Below, one piece after another: positions 26,631 through 64,000 of a stretch of 64,000 nucleotides of DNA. Below the pieces are notes generated by a model that made no database searches, had not been told where the DNA came from, and saw nothing but the letters and a program-made list of their open reading frames with translations. This DNA comes from Fistularia commersonii (lineage: Eukaryota; Chordata; Actinopteri; Syngnathiformes; Fistulariidae). The DNA is taken from the NCBI GenBank assembly GCA_037954325.1, contig JBBMNZ010000026.1:6141501-6205500 (forward strand). Direction: 5' to 3'. Both the position numbers and the translations under genes were made by a program. The number at the start of each line of letters is the position of its first letter. Positions within the stretch are counted from its first letter, which is position 1.

Positions 26631-29399
26631 CACACATAGCAGGCCTGGCCTTCAGGCCATTCAGGAACATATGAATGTGCTCAGATTGAGTCCGTATGCC
26701 TGTGCCGACAAGTCCTATGTCAGCTGTCGACGAGGCAAAGACAATCCTAACACCAGTCCTTTTAATGCTGAGTTAAACCATCTCGCTGTAAGATAGGAGG
26801 AGAACGGTGTGTGTGCATGTGTGTGTGTGTGTGAGATGCTCAGTTTTGCAGGGCATCTAACTACATCAGGTGAAATGGCACAATCTCACCTAGATATTGT
26901 TGGCCATTTCAAATCTTTATTGGTAATTCCTGCACTATGTGCACTATGGTGTTTTTTTTTTTTTTTTTTTAATGTAAATTGACATTTTTCTCTCCTCTCC
27001 AGAGTAAACTGACCTGGCAGACACGCAACGCAATCAACCAACGCCCCATCTAACTGTCGTGTGTCAAACTAATCATTTCTATCCCACAGCCGGGAGCTTC
27101 GGGCGAATGTCCACCCAACACTCACTGCAATATGTGTGTGTGTGTGAGTGTGTGCGACTCACTGATTGGTTTCTGTTACCGGATCATTTAACGTAGATCA
27201 ACGGAGAACAAAACAAAGTCAGAAATATAAGCCCTGGGATTTAAGTGTCTCTGTTCGGGATCCGAGCCGCTTCTCATTTTGACCCCTTACCCCTGACCTT
27301 TCACCCCCGTGTTGCTGAAATGTACATTGGAGACGATGTGAGTGTGAAGGAGAAGAGAGTGACAGGTTGAGGCAAGACAGCTGATACAAAGACACTCAGC
27401 ATTTTTTTTTTTTTTGGACCCCCAACACAACCGCCACCTTTTCAACCAGGGTGCCTGTTGTCTGAGACGTCACAACATGGGCAATAAAACAGCCGGCAGA
27501 CACACACACACAAACACACACACACACAAACACGGACAGCTGTAGCCCTTTATCCCCTGCACAACAGGCACTCGACACCGGGAGCAAAGGGCGCGTCTCC
27601 CCTAAATCTAAATCAACCCCGGTACAGAACGCGAGTGCTTTATTTGCTTTCTAATTGCCCTTCCAAGCTCCTGTTCTCCATCGTTTCATCCGAGGGGGCT
27701 GATGTTTATTTCTAGTAAAACTACATTATAAGCGTTGTGCTGAATTGTACCACACGTTCACAAGGGGTCAACCTACTGGCTCTCCCACTCGAGGAGGGAA
27801 AATCCTCACAGGTTTGACTCAGCAGCTGAAACAGCGGAATTTTTACCCCTGATGTGTATATATATATATTTTTTTTTTTACATTTTTTTTAATGACTTAC
27901 TCTTCTGTGCTGAGAAAGTCCCTCTACGCGTCAGTTTACAATCAAAACTGTCTCCATAAACTATATGTGATATATTTCCAGTTAAACCTGGAATTATTGA
28001 TTTTATGACCTGATTCCTGACCACTGGGATTGACCAGACCCCCCCATAACCCTGTGTGCAGGCTAAGCCGTATAGATATTGAATGAATGAATTGTTAATA
28101 ATAATACACTTATAATAATCATAATAGTATTGTTCACATCATTATTGTTGTTGTTAATTTCTAGTGCAGACTCGCTCTTCAATAAGAGAAAAATCGATGT
28201 GATTTTATACTCATGCCAGCCAATATTTTTGTGTTTGATTTTGACTGATTATTCATTGATTAATCAGTAACTGACAGTAATATTTGACACTTTAGCTTCC
28301 AGTGCGTGAACGCCAGCGTGACTTGCTGCTGCTGCTCGCAGGTTACTCAGCATTTGCGAACATGCACTCTTTGCATGTGCATGTCTGTGCGGTGTCCAGA
28401 AAGGCGTCTTTAAATAAAATGCATTATTAATATTATTATTATCACTATACATTATTTTAAAAGCATTCTCTGGATTGGGTTCCACTGCAGAACCTCTCAA
28501 ATCTCATGATTCTGTCCAACTTGACCTGAAGATAAATCCTCAAGTCCGCTACTTTTCTTATATTTGAGATAACTTGTTCTCTTTGTCCCCGGGGACAATA
28601 TGTCACGTCGTCACGGACGTTAGCATCCGTCTTTCCCCGTAGCAAATGATTTAGCCGTCGAGCTCTCGTCAATATCCAAACTCAATTTGGTGGATAGTAG
28701 AGATGTCCCACGTGATGTTTTTGCCCGGGTCACGGTCCAGTGCCGCTGAGTGGGGCATATCCTTCTCTCCAACGTCGCCCCCCCCCCCCCTCTCCTTCCC
28801 TTCTCCTACAAGCATTTATCTCTCTGCATGGTTTTGGCAGCGATGTGCTTTTCCCAGCATTTAGCCAGGAGAGGGAGAGAGGAGGGGAAAGACAGAAAAA
28901 AAGGGGGCCTTTTCAAGCGAGGAATGACCGACGCTTTATTAAAAGAGGCAGGGCCTTTTGAGAGGCTGGCCCCCTTCATGCTCCCCCCACTCCGTGTGTC
29001 TGGCCCATTGTCATGGGGCGATGGCAGCGCCCCCGCCGCCCCCGCCAGCCGCTTTGTCACTGTAAGTCACCTCGCAGACTGAAACGGAGCGACTCTGGAA
29101 AAAACACTTCCATTCTCCACAGTAACTCCGCGCTATTCTTGTGTCGCCCGGCCCGTGAAAAAAATGATTGTCTGGCTGTCACAAAACATACAGGAGACAG
29201 AGAGATGGGCGTGACGTGCGAGGAAGACGGGACAGGAGAAAGAAGGGATAAAGTTGGAGTGACAGTGTTGGGTTGCAACAAAACCTAAAAGGTGCTGAGG
29301 ATATGCGAGGTGGAGAGCAGCGCGAAGATGAAGAGGGAGGGGGGGTGCAGAATGAGAACTAGGCCCGACATGGAGTTACCGGAGAGAAAGAGAAATAAA

Positions 29400-29851
29400 G
29401 GCAGGGAGAGAAAATGGAAGGAAGGGAGAAAGATGGGGTCCGGGTTGGAGGCAGAAAATCCGTGGGGTTTCCCTTTTTTTGGTGTTTTTTTTTTTGTTTG
29501 TTTGTTTGTTTTTGTTGTTTTTTTTTTTTCGTCTGTGTGTGAAATGTGCGTCTTTAGATACAGGCAGCATTCCTCCAGAGATAAACCCCTGGGCCCCCTC
29601 ACCCCCCCAACCACCACCCCCCCACCCTCCCACCCTCCCCGATCTCTCCACCCACCACGCTGGTGCTTACTCAAGTGTGTGCGTCTGGGCGAGAGTGTGT
29701 GTGTGTGCGCGCGCGTCGGTGTGTTTACGTTGGACGGGGGGTCTGCATGCCCTGGACCACAGCGCTCGCGGGGGGCAACCGGGGAGGACGCCTGTGAATT
29801 TCAGGAGAAACGTTAAAAACTTTGGAGAGAAGCGCGGAGGGGCCCCCAGGC
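29400..29851 (+). promoter_or_regulatory. ank1: Putative ank1 5' flank / 5' UTR upstream of exon 1
   Basis: The stretch just before the ATG at 29852 is rich in G, C and CpG (a run of GCGCGCG near 29708 and GC-rich DNA to 29850), as expected for a vertebrate first exon. It also holds poly-T/TTTG tracts (29476-29530) and C-rich tracts (29596-29640). No convincing TATA box was seen. The transcription start is not defined; this is an inference from position and composition. Confidence 0.35.
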
Positions 29852-63017
<33,166 letters not shown>

Positions 63018-64000
63018 GTGGGCTTTTGATCGGCGAGCAGCCGAGGGTGTCGTTCATAGTGACGTGCAGGGAGCCGTTAGAGCCCAAATGGACTGCGTTC
63101 AAAAGCTTCTGACGTGGGGATTTTTCAGCTACACTACACCTTTACCTCGGTGACAGTCAAGAGGGGAATCTTCTTTAAGATGTCTCAGCAATTCGGATTT
63201 TTCAGTTTCCTCCTAAAGCCGCTAGGTAGATTAACTCGCACGGGGCTTCAACACATCGTTTGCACGAGTACTCTCCATCTCTTCTGCATCCGCATAGTCA
63301 AATGTGGTCATGGTCACAAACCATAAGAGGAGAGTGAAGTGTGTTTGATAATTTGTTGGAGTGGTCTTTTTTTTTTTTATTATTTATTTAATCTCTGCTC
63401 AAATGGACCTACCTGCTGTTTTGCATGCAACTGAAACAAATGAACCCACATTGTTTCATTGTCATTAGTCCTGCATCCACCGCTCATCATCCCCACACTT
63501 CGCCTGCAGCTCACGTGTTTTTCACCGGGTTAAACTGACCGTGCACTCTTCTGTCCCCATCGGACGTGCGAGGGGACGAATCCTCTGTCTCTTCTACCTT
63601 CATTAAAAACATGTGGTGCTTCTAACGTGACTGTGTGCCTCATCATCATTTAAACCCTCCAACTTTTCCTCTAAACAACATGACACGGCAAATGGCTGCA
63701 GATCCGGGCGAGAGTATCTATGCTATCGATAGAAACAATGTTTTGTTGTGATTGTGACGTTTCGGTGCACAATATTTTGTCTTGCGATTTCTTAGCACGC
63801 CATCCCACCTGCTCAAGAAATCAGAACTGCAATCCAAAGCAGGGAATATTTACCACTATAGATGTTTCTTCAGCTGTCTTTCCAACAGTTTGCCCATCAC
63901 TTCTGTCCTAGCTTTACTGTTTCAACATAAAATCCCCCCTTTCTTGTCTTCCTTTTTTCTCCTCCCTTCGTGTTACCTGTTATTCTCTCACCTCTTATGA
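63018..64000 (+). other. ank1: Intron or alternative 3' end after ank1 exon 42
   Basis: No ankyrin-like coding exon seen. A stop codon occurs 12 nt past the donor (63027-63029), and an ATTAAA at 63602-63607 is followed about 25 nt later by GTGACTGTGTGCC, so an alternative polyadenylated end is possible. The rest is AT-rich with pyrimidine tracts at the right edge. Confidence 0.4.

Larger units (their letters stand above)
20595..29399. other. Long non-coding stretch with simple repeats
   Basis: No gene recognised. Contains (TA)n at 20655-20673, a GA-rich tract at 26398-26444, (CA)n at 26598-26638 and 27498-27534, poly-T tracts and a pair of 36-bp direct repeats (24175 and 24426). Confidence 0.5.

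Noticed and set aside
63018..64000. miR-486, which in mammals lies near the 3' end of ANK1
   Set aside because: I looked for the mature miR-486 sequence and a hairpin around it in the 3' part of the window and saw none; it may lie to the right of the window.

Overview
The window is vertebrate nuclear DNA, most likely from a percomorph-type teleost. Introns are short inside the exon-dense block (several of only 82-110 bp). There are many CA/GT microsatellites. There are also several copies of an interspersed repeat that I know from many teleost genomes, recognisable by the string TATCCTGCACTCAGGG, plus small hAT-like elements with 8-bp target duplications. No second protein-coding gene could be supported.

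The one gene is ankyrin-1 (ank1), on the + strand, covering the right-hand half. I placed 42 coding exons of the long isoform, from a probable first coding exon at 29852-29878 to 62865-63017. All have AG/GT borders, and the phases close without a frame break, giving 1948 codons up to the last exon seen. The true last exon(s) and 3' UTR of the long form probably lie to the right of the window. In order the protein has a 9-residue leader, 24 ankyrin repeats (exons 2-21, 35699-43434), an acidic linker that includes a 21-nt microexon (43563-46893), the ZU5 pair and UPA domain (46981-51064), a death domain (51195-53650), and a variable C-terminal regulatory region (58374-63017).

An internal transcription unit starts inside the intron between 59582 and 61539. 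The exon at 60639-60857 encodes the membrane-anchored N terminus of small ankyrin-1 (sAnk1), the muscle isoform of the sarcoplasmic reticulum. It shares the last two exons (61539-61622 and 62865-63017) with the long form. These carry the basic clusters that bind obscurin/titin in mammals. A TATA-like box and E-boxes lie upstream of the sAnk1 ATG. The assignment to ANK1 rather than ANK2 or ANK3 rests mainly on this exon; the window cannot tell an ank1a from an ank1b duplicate.

The left 29.8 kb holds no recognisable gene. It carries a foldback element (157-445), repeat fragments, a LINE 3' end inserted into a reverse copy of the teleost repeat with a hAT-like element beside it (7229-8686), and simple repeats. 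It may be upstream intergenic DNA or a long 5' intron of ank1 transcripts with a more distal first exon.
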